From Ceratotherium simum simum (taxonomy: Eukaryota; Chordata; Mammalia; Perissodactyla; Rhinocerotidae): a DNA stretch of 64,000 nucleotides. Below, one piece after another: positions 33,535 to 44,670 of this stretch (positions within the stretch are counted from its first letter, which is position 1; the number at the start of each line of letters is the position of its first letter). The notes below the pieces were generated by a model. It made no database searches. It was not told the origin of the DNA and was given only the letters and a program-made list of their open reading frames with translations. The stretch is from assembly GCF_000283155.1 (NCBI RefSeq), contig NW_004454163.1, forward strand, positions 881,201 to 945,200, in the 5' to 3' direction. A program made the translations under genes and the position numbers.

Positions 33535-33815
33535 TGACTCCTTCCTACACTCTGAACTAGAACCACATTGCTCAGTTTGCAGAACATCAAACAAGACAAG
33601 TTCTTCTAGGATACCATGCCACTTTTTACATTGATAGTCTCTCCTATCCACTTTTCTGAGAAACTTCTCTTCATTTTTAAGACTCAATTAAAGGGGAAAC
33701 CTTACTTCTCCACTCAGGAAAAATAACTTCTCTCAGCCCCGGTACCTTATGGTTTTGGCTGTATTCCGGCAGTTATTACTATGCAATTTATACATCCTAT
33801 TCTCAGAGGGTGTAT
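33535..33815 (+). mobile_element. Probable L2 LINE fragment
   Basis: It shows 'cactctgaactagaaccacattgc', 'ttctgagaaacttctcttcatttttaagactcaatta' and 'ccttacttctcc', in the order of the L2 3' part. Weak but consistent with the many L2 remnants nearby. Confidence 0.45.
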
Positions 33816-33849
33816 ATTTGTCTTGCTCATCTTTAGATTCCTTTTGTTT

Positions 33850-34248
33850 TTAAAAAGGTTTTATTGTGCACTGAGGGGGTTGGGGACTCAGTCCTTCTTG
33901 GCATCCACTTTCCTCAGGGCTGCTAGGATGTTGCTCAGCTCCTCTTTCTTCCTCTTGACACAGACGTGAGTCCTCACCCTTTTCCTGATGACCTTGAGGT
34001 CCCACTTGTGCTTGGCAACCTTGAGCAGCTCCACTGAGCGTCACTCATAAGGAGTGAAGCTGCAGGCATCTTGGTTCATGTCCCATATACATTTGGAGTG
34101 CTTGGTGAGGCTCTGTGACAGTGGCTGTGCCTTGGCTTGCTCACATTCTTGGTCACCTTGTGGCCCTCTTTGAAGCCCGTGGCCATAGGGTAGCACAGAG
34201 CAATGGCGGCTGCTCTTCAATGGCTGCTGCGGCAGAAGGGCATCTTTT
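33850..34248 (-). pseudogene. RPL36P: Processed pseudogene of ribosomal protein L36
   Basis: The complement reads as an intronless RPL36 mRNA. The parent gene encodes a 105-residue component of the large ribosomal subunit. The coding part runs from 34204 down to the stop at 33888-33890, 317 bases against 318 expected. Readable blocks include [20 protein letters not shown] near the N-terminus and [22 protein letters not shown] at the C-terminus. Disabling changes: the start codon is ATT (34202-34204); one base is missing near 34110-34122, shifting the frame; and an in-frame TGA lies at 34041-34043. A poly(A) signal (complement of 33860-33865) and an A-tract remnant mark the 3' end. An ERE sits exactly at the 5' end. 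Lack of introns and the poly(A) end show retroposition by L1 machinery. Confidence 0.93.
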
Positions 34249-34488
34249 TGTGTGTGTGTGAGCAGATCAGCCCTGAGCTAACATCTGCCAATCCTCCTCT
34301 TTTTTTGCTGAGGAAGACTGGCCCTGGGCTAACATCCGTGCCCATCTTCCTCCACTTTATATGGGATGCCGCCAAAGCATGGCCTGACAAGCGATGCGTC
34401 GGTTCGTGCCCAGGATCCAAACCTGGGAACCCCAGGTCACCGCAGCGGGGCATGTGCCCTTAACCTCCTGCACCACTGGGCCGGCTCC
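34249..34488 (-). mobile_element. ERE SINE (double GAAGAT module), minus strand
   Basis: Two AGCTAACATC(T/C) modules lie at the left and the complemented head (GGAGCCGGCCCAGTGG) at the right. The target duplication is AGAAGGGCATCTTTT (34234-34248) and AGAGGGGAATCTTTT (34489-34503), with two differences, so it is fairly old. It inserted at the 5' end of the RPL36 pseudogene and is therefore younger than it. Confidence 0.95.
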
Positions 34489-34599
34489 AGAGGGGAATCT
34501 TTTAATGCCTAAGATTTGAGTATTACAGTGCCTTGCATGTGGAAAAGGTTAATAAAGTGAATGTTGAGTGACTAAAAGGATAAAAACATTTATTGTAAT

Positions 34600-34820
34600 A
34601 GCAAACATTTATATAGCACTTACTATATGTAGAAACTGCTCAGAGTACTTTAAATATTTTAATTCCATAAATTTAATCCTCACAACCACCATATGTGGTA
34701 TTTTTCTTATTTTACAGATGAGAAAACTGATGTACAGAGATGTTAAATAATTTCTCTGGGGTCACACTGCTAGTAGGAAAGGTCCAGTATTTGAATCTAG
34801 GCAGACTGCTTCCAAAATTC
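34600..34820 (-). mobile_element. MIR SINE, nearly full length, minus strand
   Basis: It shows 'acatttatatagcacttactatatg', 'ataaatttaatcctcacaacc', 'attttacagatgagaaaactgatgtacagagatg', 'ggggtcacactgctagtagg' and 'ttgaatctaggcagactgcttcc'. This is the clearest MIR in the window. Confidence 0.9.
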
Positions 34821-34824
34821 AGAT

Positions 34825-35190
34825 TTGTAACCCTTTTCAATTCACTTCCCGGCTTAAGAACCTTCAGTATCTCCCCATCTTCCACAGGATAGATTCCACT
34901 CTTATTAGCACACCAAAAAGTCTCCTGCGTTTTATGCCTCCTGCATAGATTTTCAGATACCTATCTTTCAAAAGCTGTTCTCATATTGAAATACTTGTCA
35001 ATATGCCAACACACCCTGTTATATCAAGCCACTGTGTGTATATTTTTTCTTTGCTTGGAAGGCCTTCCACTCCAACCCCTGTGTTCATCTGACTGGGACA
35101 AGAAATGCCATCTTGTGAGAATGCTCAACCATCACTGTTTCTTCGAAGACCTCCTAGATGACACTTCCCTGAGATTTACATCCCTAGTGC
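34825..35190 (+). mobile_element. L2 LINE fragment
   Basis: The blocks 'cttcccggcttaagaaccttcagtatctccccat', 'ttctttgcttggaaggccttcc', 'gcttgg' and 'aagacctcctagatgacac' follow L2 ORF2-3' sequence in the plus direction, colinear with the copy at 4900-5640. Confidence 0.65.
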
Positions 35191-36320
35191 CAAAGTATAT
35201 GAAGACATACTGGTTAGACAGGAAAATTTTAAGAATTACTGCTCTTCATTGTTATATGAGTAGATTAAAATATTAAAATCAGAATTTGGAGAGACAAAGC
35301 TGGCACTAAGTGCAATAAACCAAAAAAAAAACAAAATCAAGCCTTGTTTTGTGCAAAACTGCAAGTTCCGCTTGATTGCCTTTGTTGCCTTTTGGCTTAA
35401 TTTATTGGAAATACAAATTTTTATAACAGGTATCGTAGAGTAGCAGTAAAGACCAAGTTGTCAACATACGGTTTCCTATCTAGTTTGTGAGATTAATGCA
35501 TCTCCTATGGCTTATGCATTGCCAACTCCAGCTCCACAGAAATGAAGCGTCATGAGCAGCAACGAGTGCTTTAATACTTAATTTGTGGTCTATCTTTGGA
35601 TGAGACAGAGAATCAATGTCCTTCTATTAGTTTCCATACTTTGTTTTATGAGTCCTATTCCTGCACAGTCTGATCATTGATGAATACGTCATGTTAAATA
35701 GCTGGTCATCTGATGCAGAAAGCTGGACACTAGGGATTAGAAAACTAATGCCAGAGTGAGGGTAATTAAAGATTATAAGCAGATATTGTGCAACCCATGT
35801 AGAGAGGAAAGCAAGACTGTACTCTCATTTTTAATGGCAAGGAAAAGGCCAAATGACATACCAATAAAACATGACAAAATAAACAAATAAAATAAAGAAT
35901 AAAACAGAAAAATCAACCTGCTTTAAAAAGAAGACACAATTTAAGGTTTCACTCTGGAAAATTATCTATGTTCACCATGTATACCTTTTTATGTTCAGCT
36001 TTCTTCCCTCCTTACAATTCTGTTAGGAATGGAAATTGGTATCGTGTAATGATAGCATTTCTGGCCAACTGAAACTCCTCCATCACTAGATTAGGGGAAG
36101 GGGAAAAATAGCGCAGGTGATGATGAATGTATAGGGACGGTCTCTGGTGCCACTTAAGGCTCATGGCATACACTGTTCAAGTTTCCTTTTAGTCTCTGGA
36201 ATCCAATGTGAAATTCCTCAAATGACTAGAGAAAATTATGCCGTTACAGTGCCATTGACCACACCCTACTCTCTGCTTTGGAATACACTTAATTGTGTGG
36301 ATGTAGTATGGAATAGGTAA
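35191..36320. other. Unique sequence, no feature seen
   Basis: About 1.1 kb without a named repeat apart from short A runs (35321-35330). No gene seen. Confidence 0.4.
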
Positions 36321-36324
36321 ATGA

Positions 36325-36525
36325 GCATAAATTTTGGAGCTATGCCTGGGTTTAACTTCTGAAACTGTTACTATCTAGTTTTATAAATTTAAGTAAGTTA
36401 TGTAACTCTTTGAATGACTGCTTTCTTACCTATAAAATAAAATTCAAAAGGGGTTAATTTCAAGATTAAACAAAATAACGTAAGTAAAAAACGTGGCTGA
36501 TAATATGCATATAATGTCATAAATT
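36325..36525 (+). mobile_element. MIR SINE, plus strand
   Basis: It shows 'aattttggagctatgcctgggtttaactt', 'gtaagttatgtaactctttgaatgactgctttcttacctataaaat' and 'aagattaaacaaaataa', a sense MIR with the expected order and moderate decay. Confidence 0.8.
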
Positions 36526-38555
36526 TTTTACTGATACAAATGAAAAAACAGAGTCTTTAACCGTTTTCATTGTAAACCCAAGAGATTTGATGAAACTTTC
36601 TTACATCATGAGGTCAACAACCTCAACCATTAGATTGAAGAAAAACTAAAATTGCCCAAAATGTTAATTTAAAATAAGCTAAAGCTTAGGAAGCACAATT
36701 TCATAAGAAAAAAAATCAGAAGAAAAATTATATTCCAAATGAAATTATTATTCTATTAAGGGATATTAAATAGTCAAAGATCTACAGAAGTTAAGAACTT
36801 TGCATCATTGATATGAAAAACTCTAGGTACTAGTGCTACTCTGTTTTATTGTATATTATTTATTGTGACAGTAAATTAACTAATTCCAAAAATTAAGAAT
36901 TAAATTAATTCTAAAAATTTTGCCTTTTGCCTTAAATTTGTAGCTTGGTGCTCTTTCTTCTCTATCCCCAGCTTTAGACAACTCTATTTCTCATTTCACA
37001 TTTTGCGTTTCAACGTTCGTTGATTTAACGGGGTTATAGAATACTATCCTTTTAATTTATACCATAAGTAGTGATGGGAACAGCCAAGGAGAATTTTATC
37101 AGAGACTATTTTTAGCTGAGCAAAGGTCAGTATTATAAGAGATGAGGCTGAGAGGTTGGATTATTAAGACAAAGGCAGGTGTTCTGATGTTAATATGGAT
37201 GCAGCAGAACAGAAAACAAAGCCCTACACGTGTTGCTAAAACTAATATAAACCCAATGGCAGTGCTGGCTTTCTTGCAAAGGTGAAGGCCACATTTCTAA
37301 GGTCAGTGTCCATTTCTTAGAAATGTGATGATTGTAGACAAATTTAATTCTATGTGACTGTTATTTAGTATTTATGATGATCATGATACAGATGCAATTC
37401 AAACTCAGTTTGTTAGATGCTTAGTAACTAGCTAAATTTTCTCCAGGATCTTTCAGATGAAATGACTTTTGAAATAATACCAAAAGTGGTTTCTACTACT
37501 ACAAAGAGTACATATCTCTGTACTCTCAATTCCATTTGGACCCTCCTTGTGCTCACCATAAATATCTTCCTATAAAACCAAATAAAAATCTTTTGTTTTG
37601 CTTATGCATTCCATTTCAAATAAATAAATAGTAAGGTATATTTACTGGGAATAATATTATGCTAAAGGAGGAGCAATAACTTAGTCTTCGATTTAAAGCA
37701 CAAGAGAGAAAAAATTAAGAGTGCTAGTTTCATTATCATCCTGCAGTAAAAACTAATGATCAATGTATACATCTGTTAATTAAAAAAAGATATGGGCTAA
37801 TTGTATATCAATGCACATATCTACATGGCACAATAATTAGAAATATTTTTATGAGTTAATCAGATATGAAGGGACAGATATGGAAAAAGAAAATAAAATG
37901 CTTTGAAATAAAATTACACTTTTTTTTTAAGTAAAGTCTTTGCATTTCTTTTTATAATATCAAAAAAGGAGAGAAAATCAATGATTTTAAGTGTCTTTTT
38001 TTCTGGAATAGTGTTAGTTCAGAAAAACAAGTTTTCTTTATTGCAAAAATTATCAGAGACAGTCCAGGTATGTTTAATTCACTGTCCAAATGCGTCACTG
38101 GGAAAAGAGAAAAGAAAACATAATTGGGAGGGATTCACTAATTTTGGATAATCTGATGGATATAAAATGAAATCTCATATTTCTAATATGCAATCCCCTG
38201 ATTAATATTTCATGTATGCCTTTTTATTAGGTTTATTGGCAATTTGGGTTTATTTTTTTGTGAATTTTCTTTTCTTTCTCCTTTCCTGTTGAGTAGTTTG
38301 CCTTTTTCCTATCGATGTGCATATTTATTCTGGATATCAATTTGCTATTTGTTATATGAGTATATATGTCAAATAGGTATCTACATGTAAAGATAGAGTG
38401 GAAAATTTGCAAGAGATTTTGACACCTTAAATTTAGAGTGGTGAGTAACCTTGGAAAGGAAGGAAGGGAATAAGTTAGGGAAAGGTATATATCAACTCTT
38501 TTAACATTTTTTTTGTTAAAGTTTTTGAAATAAATATGACAAAATGATAAGACCT
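36526..38555. other. Unique sequence, no confirmed gene
   Basis: About 2 kb of AT-rich, repeat-poor DNA. Its right end overlaps the 186-codon minus-strand open frame (38233-38793), which has no recognisable domain. Confidence 0.4.
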
Positions 38556-38559
38556 GTTT

Positions 38560-39290
38560 AACCCTGCCTGAGAACAACACTGTACAGGGGCTCAGACCCC
38601 TCAGAGAGAAGGGTCTTGATGACCCACTAGGTAAGCTCAGACTGCCATAGGTTCTAGTATGGAGTCTGGAATGGGATGTAGAAGAGGGAGAAAATGAAAA
38701 CCGCTTCCAAAGTTGAGACCAACTATAGCAGCACAAGCTGTGGTTCATCCTACTGACCTTCCTCTTTTCAGTTTTCTCAGGACAAGAAACCAATCAAAAT
38801 CCTGGAGGGGCTGCTCCTAGATAGCGTCAACTTACTATGAGGTAGATTATAGTTGATATTGTGGTTCATCATCCAAACCTTTCAGCATTGAGGGACTCTC
38901 TGCCTTGACTGCTGGGAAGGTAGGCTCCTGATAGCTCACAGCTGCATGCCATTGTGGGAATTGTTCTCCATGAAAGAAAGCTTCCACCAAGTTACGCCCC
39001 CTCCCCAGAGCAGTTGGCAACCAGTGACTGGAGAGTGTAGGAGTACAAAGGCCTGAGTCCCTCGCCTCAATTTGAGATTCTCTGAAGGGCTGCCCCAGTT
39101 TCAGTGCTCCCTGTGGGAAAGGCTGAAGCCATTATTGCCACTGTGACACAATTTAACCTTACCTCATGCCTACTCTTGCTTCCCTTGCTCCCTCAAAATT
39201 CCTGTTCGTGAGAGTATACTTCAATCAACTGAATCTCAGAGCCTCAGACTCTTTTCTTAGGGAGCCCTATCTATGACAAGGCTCTCAGCT
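38560..39290 (+). repeat. Unclassified old interspersed repeat, LTR-like
   Basis: The GC content is higher than the surroundings. The 3' end ('actgaatctcagagcctcagactcttttcttagggagccctatctatgacaa') resembles the ends of old LTR-type repeats with a '...CTCAG...GGGAACCCAACCTAAGACA' finish. Boundaries and family are not established. Confidence 0.3.
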
Positions 39291-39565
39291 TTAAAAGATA
39301 AAGATAGAAGGAAATTAGTTTTAGTTTACATTTAATTTGTCAGCCCAATTCAATAGGTGGGAAAAGAGTTGAGAATTCAGGGTAGAATCTTTTCATGATA
39401 AGTCGGTGCTTTGGAATGCAGTATGCTTGCACTTGAGTTCTGAGGAATCTGGGCAAAATATGACAAAGAAGCATTCAGAAATCTTGATATGGATCTCCAT
39501 TTAGGAAAGTTGTGAAGGAAGATTGGTCTATTTTTGCATATTTAGATTTTTAAGCACTATATTCG
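39291..39565. other. Unique sequence, no feature seen
   Basis: Nothing recognisable. Confidence 0.35.
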
Positions 39566-39569
39566 TCCC

Positions 39570-40330
39570 TTTTTTCCCATTTGTTCATTTATTCAATATC
39601 TATTAAACTATTTTTGTATGACAGTTACCATGCTAAGCACTGATAATTCAAATAAGATGCAGTCCCCAAATGCAAGGAACTTATAAGCTAGTGAGAATAA
39701 AGACAATAACCTAAAAGTGGCAAACAGTGTAATAGATGCTGTAATAGCCACTTACAGAGGATCCTACTTGAGTAGATGTGAAAAAAATAGATGTGGTGGG
39801 GTGGAGGGCAGTTGAAGCCTTCTTGGAGCAAATGAAGATTGAATCACCTTTGAGGACAAGAAGAAATTACTTGAGCAGGGGATATGGGAAGGGGGATATG
39901 AATGTATTTTATGTAAGAATGATAACATTGTGAGACACTTAGAGAGAATTCAATGTTCAGAATAACTAATATAAAAATATCACAAAATAAGCCATGCTGT
40001 GGCAGCATCCCATATAAAGTGGAGGAAGACGGGCACGGATGTTAGCTTAGGGCCAGTCTTCCTCAGCAAAAAAATAATAATAATAAAGAAAGGAGGATTG
40101 GCAGATGTTAGCACAGGGCTGATCTCCTCACAAAAAAAAAAAAAAAATCACAAAATAAGGTTAGAGGGGTAGGTAGTGGTCAGGTTATAGCAGTGCTTAG
40201 GATAAAGGAAATGGGTTTGAATTTAATCCTGCCAGATTTGAGATGGGTGCTTTGAAGAGATTAAAAATAGAGGAATCTCCTGACCAGACTTATGTTTTAC
40301 AAAGATTACTCTGAATGTAGGCCACTGTAT
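39570..40330 (-). mobile_element. L2 LINE 3' end, minus strand, split by an ERE
   Basis: On the plus strand: 'tgttcatttattcaatatctatt', 'ccatgctaagcactgataattcaaataagatgcagtccccaaatgcaaggaacttataagctagtgag', 'gaagccttcttggagcaaatgaagattgaa', then after the SINE 'gggtttgaatttaatcctgcc' and 'ttacaaagattactctgaatgtag'. This is a reversed L2 running continuously across the insertion. Confidence 0.85.
39992..40146 (+). mobile_element. 5'-truncated ERE SINE
   Basis: It begins mid-element at CCATGCTGTGGCAGCATCCC, so the tRNA-like head with both Pol III boxes is absent. Both GAAGA tail modules and the A run are present. The exact 13-bp target duplication ATCACAAAATAAG lies at 39979-39991 and 40147-40159. 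The duplications show it inserted in truncated form rather than being deleted later. An (AAT)n run separates the modules. Confidence 0.95.
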
Positions 40331-40434
40331 CTTCATTCCTCTTTTAAAGACCAAAAATGTAATCTCACAGGGTCCTGGCTGACTATCCTATGGCATGCAG
40401 AGTAGTCCTAGCCCTTTTCTAACACTTAATAACA

Positions 40435-40960
40435 TGATACAAATAGCTCAGATCTGTTTCAGTCAAGATGACGCCCAATGATGGGGGGGCAGGTTGCAGG
40501 GACTAACGAGGCATTGTGACACACCCTGGGGCTGCAACGGGGACAGTCCATCACCACAACTGGAACTGAATGGTTACAGAAACCTAGTTTCTCACAACTG
40601 GAACTGAGAAAACATTAAATCAACCTTTAAATTACATTAAATTTCACATGGGCAGGGGAGGGTGTGATTAGGAAAAACATCTAAAAGGGCTGAATGAGGG
40701 AGGGCAGTAATCATGAAAAATAAAAGTTGATATACTCTGTCCCACAGGAACCTCCTAGTGGCCAAACCTAAGCAGAAGCCAGAGTGCAATGGATGCCAAC
40801 CGTAGAAGTAATCCTGGAGTTCAAGAGAGCTCAGCTGATGGCTTCCACAGAGGTCAAGCTCTAGGGCAAAGAGCAGGATGGAGAAGGTTGGAGACCACAT
40901 GGGGATGGAAATGAAGGTTACTCAGCATGAGATCCAAACTATAGGACAGGAAAAATAATT
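40435..40960. repeat. Unclassified sequence, perhaps old LTR-derived
   Basis: The part 'gtggccaaacctaagcagaagccagagtgcaatggatgcc' with 'gcaaagagcaggatggagaaggttgg' resembles old LTR-type repeats in wording, but no boundaries or terminal motifs could be placed. Confidence 0.25.
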
Positions 40961-40974
40961 TTCCCTCTATGCTT

Positions 40975-41535
40975 CTGAGTTCTTAGCTGAGACTCCTGTC
41001 ATAAAAGGTAGATTAACAAGAGAAAAACAGAGTTTTATTAACATGTATACCTCATGTATTCATGGGAGATACCCAGGGAAAAATGAGTAACTCCCTGAGT
41101 TGGCTTAGACTTCAGGATTAAATACCATCTTACTAGGAAAAGGGAAGGGGGGATGTAGGTCTTTTAGGAGAGAATAAATGATTTCCAGGAAAGATGAAAG
41201 GGCCCTTAGAAGAATAGCTGGGAGGTATGATAGTTTGTGACAAAGTTTATATGGGTGTTGTGTCAACTTTAGTCTCCTTTCCTGTGATAAGAGTCAATCT
41301 TCCCTGGTTGATGAAACTCTGCAGAAGGGGATTTCTGACAACTGAGTTCCTTTTGGAGGATCTGTCTTTAGTCAGATAAGAGGAATCCAGAGAAAGCCTC
41401 TCCCTGCATTTGCTGTTTTCCAGGTGCCTACAGCACACAATAATCCGTATACCAAAGCAGTATATTTTGGGGTGGCGTGTCCCGACCTCCTACAGTCATA
41501 TTTTGGGGTGGCATATTCTGCTACCCTCCAAAACA
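40975..41535 (-). repeat. Unclassified old repeat, probably a reversed LTR
   Basis: The order 'agagttttattaacatgtatacc', 'catgggagatacccagggaaaaatgagtaa', 'ttttcctgtgataagagtcaatcttccc' and 'ccaggtgcctacagcacac' resembles a reversed retroviral LTR whose 3' end gives the 'tttattaaca' start. The right end carries a 36-bp tandem duplication. Confidence 0.4.
41462..41534 (+). repeat. 36-bp tandem duplication
   Basis: ATATTTTGGGGTGGC occurs at 41462-41476 and 41498-41512. The following ~20 bases are also related (TGTCCCGACCTCCTAC / ATATTCTGCTACCCTCC). This is a diverged two-copy tandem repeat. Confidence 0.8.
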
Positions 41536-42780
41536 TCCCTACAAGACAAAGCACACAGTCCCCTTCCTGACTTCTTTCCTCTTCCCGCTTCTTTCTCGTC
41601 TGCTCCCCACCCCCCTTTCTCTCTTCCTCTCTGTCTCTGTCACCAGTAAAGCTGAGGCAAATGATTTCAGGAGTTCAATTATCCATTCCTCCTCCTATAT
41701 TATTCATCTTTTTCTCTATTTTTTTAAAGACATGAATTATTGTTATTTTAAAGTCCATGTGTGTTAACTCTTATTATTTACTGGATAACAGGTGGTCTGC
41801 TCTTATTGTCTTTGTTTCCTGTTAAGAATTGTATTACTTTTTATATTCTGTGAGACTTTATGCATAGAAGAATCTTAGAGGATTCAGATGGTGCCACCCT
41901 CCACCAGAGAGCGTATCTTCCTTCTGTTCTTAGGCAAATAGGATGATTAGGGGCTGATCACTTCAATCCAATCAAGGATCACCCTGGGTTGGGGCTGGAT
42001 TATAGTTATGGTAAAACTTAGTCTCCTTCTTTTTACCCTGTATGTAGGGGATGGCCCTTCCAGAGTATTTTTCTCTTGAAACTTAAAATTATGCCCAAGA
42101 GACTTAATTTGCTCCTTCAGAAGTTTTCAGCTTCTCTCTCTGGTCTCTTGTCCTATGCAGCTTCAAAATTTGTGAAGTGTTTTCTGAAAGTGGCCAGTCA
42201 CATATTGAAGTACACTCTCCCTCCCTTTAGCGTGTTTTTGTTCTCTGATCATTGAGAGATTGAAGGAAATTCACCGTCTTTAAAGAGGGATCAATTGAGC
42301 TCTCCATACCACCTCAGGGCACTGGAACTCAGCAAATGGCCATGTGTTTGAGTTTGCACAAGAGTCAAATTTGTCTCTCCAGTCATAAGTAAGAACAAAA
42401 AGCTTTTCCAGTTTCTCATTTCCCCACAGCAGGGTCCTTCTGCCTAGGTTAACACCGATCCTTAGTCCACACTCAGAATTGGAAATGTCCCCAGAGTTCA
42501 AACCACTTGTGATCATCAGCTTATTTGGAGGGATTCTCTTTTCCCCGTAATTATAGTTCACCTAGCCTTCATTGCTTTCACAGTTCTTTGATGCCTTTAA
42601 AAATTAAATTTTATTTTGTAGTTTTCTGGCTTTTTTCAAGTTGGTACAGTGGAAGTATTGGCCTTGCTGATTTACTTTACCACCAATTTTTAATGTCAAA
42701 AAAAATTCTAGACAATGTATTCTCCCCATATGATAATGATTTCATTTTCATCATTCATCAGTTTAAAAAGTATGTAACGA
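41536..42780. other. Unique sequence, no confirmed gene
   Basis: No named repeat recognised. The minus-strand frame 42280-42561 (93 codons, starting MNYNYGEKRIPPNKL) is open but matches nothing I know. Confidence 0.4.
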
Positions 42781-42971
42781 GGGCCAGCCCAGTGGCACAA
42801 GCGGTTAAGTGCACGCTCCGCTGGGGCAGCCCGGGGTTCACCGATTCGGATCCCGGGCGCACACGGACACACTGCTTGTCACGCCATGCTGTGGCGGCTC
42901 CCATATAAAGTGGAGGAAGATGGGCATGGATGTTAGCTCAGGACTGATCTTCCTCACAAAAAAAAAAAAGA
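42781..42971 (+). mobile_element. ERE SINE (single GAAGAT module)
   Basis: Head GGGCCAGCCCAGTGGCACAAGCGG, B-box region GATTCGGATCCCGGG, then AAGTGGAGGAAGATGGGC...GATCTTCC and A(12). Several CpGs are retained. The flanks show no exact target duplication, so its edges are approximate. Confidence 0.95.
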
Positions 42972-43199
42972 AAGTAATTATACATTTATTAATACTTTTA
43001 AATAAATTTGAATTTTGCTAAACACAACAGAATTTATAAGCCTTTGAAAAATAATGCTACACGTAGATTTTATTATATTTTCAGACTATAGGCAAAATAT
43101 CGTGGCGGGTAGATTCACAATTCACTTGCATGGTCCCAAGTTACAGATTGGCAACCATGGGATTAGGTGCTTTATTGAAACATACTCAAATTCAATAGC
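42972..43199. other. Unique sequence
   Basis: Nothing recognisable. Confidence 0.3.
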
Positions 43200-43204
43200 C
43201 TGGG

Positions 43205-43625
43205 CAGTGTTAGAAGATATTAAATTCTAAGTTTATTTGAGCAAAAATCGATTTGAATCAGGCAGCACCAGAGCAGAAGTGGTTAGAGCTCTGTACTGAC
43301 AGGAGCTAAGGGAAAGATTTTTATAGAGAAAAGGTGGAAAGAAGCAAAAAAATTATTCGATTGGCTATAGCTTAAGAGTTTGCCTTATTTGGAAAAGTCT
43401 AGTTGGCTGTTTGTGACTGTTGTCCTTTGGTTTCCATTTCTTAACCCTGAGGCATTTATCCACAGGCTTAGGCTTTGCTTTGTTTACATGGGCTGCTAAG
43501 GTATGAGAATCACCTCCATCTAATGGCCTCCTTGTTTAACTAATTTAACAGCAGGCATTAATCAAATTTTGCCAATTCTAAATTCAGATCTCAAAACCCC
43601 GCAACTTCCTCATATAAAGGTGAAC
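43205..43625 (-). repeat. Possible old LTR, minus strand
   Basis: It begins TGTTAGAAGATATT and has 'tttatttgagcaaaaatcgatttgaatcaggcagcaccagagcagaag', 'gtttgccttatttgg' and 'catctaatggcctccttg', in the order of an old reversed LTR with its '...AATAAACTTAGA' U5 end. No target duplication was found. Confidence 0.4.
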
Positions 43626-44418
43626 CTGTAAGCAAATTAAATATTGGTATGGATCTTCCGTGAAAAAGTTTCAGGTTTGGGAAATTTTGGTTTAGTAACT
43701 GGATCACACAAGATTAACTGTTACATGGCATTACCATTACTATTAAAAAATCTACACTTTTTTTTTTAAGAGAAAAATGCAACGGGATGATTCCAGAGAT
43801 AGTAATCTGTGCTTGTTCTACCTGCTTCCAGTAAAGAATCCAGGTTCTTCGTGCATCCCTGGCTGAAAGAGTTTTTGCTGTTAGGCTAAATCACAAGTTA
43901 CTCTCAGGCAATCTGTTTTCTAGGCTTTTGTTTCTGGATGCGTGATTTCTGAATGGGATAATGCGAATGGGGACTGGGGTTTAGGGCGTGGTAAATGGGA
44001 GTAAAAGGATATAGGGCTTGGTGGGTCCTGCTCCTGCATGAACCCCAGGGAGAGATGGCTAGGTCTGTGAGAAGATTGGCTGCCAGACCCAGATATAGGT
44101 GCTTCCGGAAAGGAGAGCCCTGTCATCCATGGTGCTGTGCTTTTAAGTGACCCAAATATAAGTGACCATGTGGGCTTAAAAAAAGAGGATACAACTGAAG
44201 GTCCAATGATTAGAAGCTTTTCCCTAGTTCTCCCATATCCAGACAAGTATTCTCAATTCTTTTATGACTTCAGGGAAAGGAAGAGAGTGACCGTAACAAC
44301 AGAGATAGAATTTCCTGGCAAGTCAGTCAGATACGATCTCAGAGTCACATTTAAATAAATTTTTGAAGTTTTCAGTTTTGCTTCCCCAATTTTATGGTTT
44401 CAAAATTGATATAAAATA
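43626..44418. other. Unique sequence, no feature seen
   Basis: No named repeat. The minus-strand frame 43920-44246 (108 codons, Ser/Pro rich) overlaps another frame on the plus strand, and neither has a motif. Confidence 0.35.
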
Positions 44419-44670
44419 GAGGCCAGCCCAGTGGCGTAGTGGTCAAGTTTGTGCTCTCCGCTTCAGTGGCCCAGGGTTCACAGGTTCGAATCCCGGGTGC
44501 AGACTGATGCACTGCTCATCAAGCTGTGCTGTGGCAGTCTCCTACATACAAAACAGAGGAAGATGAGCAACAAGTGTTAGCTCACAGCCAGTCTTCCTCA
44601 GCAAAAAGAGGAAGATTGCCAACAGCTGTTAGCTCAGGACCAATCTTCCTCACCAAAAGGAAAAAAAATA
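44419..44670 (+). mobile_element. ERE SINE (double GAAGAT module)
   Basis: Head GAGGCCAGCCCAGTGGCGTAGTGG, and a B box GGTTCGAATCC that fits the consensus fully. Two GAGGAAGAT...TCTTCCTC modules follow, with a short A-rich tail. No exact target duplication was seen. Confidence 0.95.

Noticed and set aside
33888..34204. Functional RPL36 gene
   Set aside because: It is intronless with a poly(A) end, ATT instead of ATG, a one-base loss and an in-frame stop.
42280..42561. 93-codon minus-strand frame beginning MNYNYGEKRIPPNKL
   Set aside because: Looks somewhat protein-like but matches no family I know, has no exon signals, and is of a length expected by chance. Not listed as a gene.
43920..44246. 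108-codon Ser/Pro-rich minus-strand frame
   Set aside because: No motif, overlaps a plus-strand frame, and its composition follows the local base bias.
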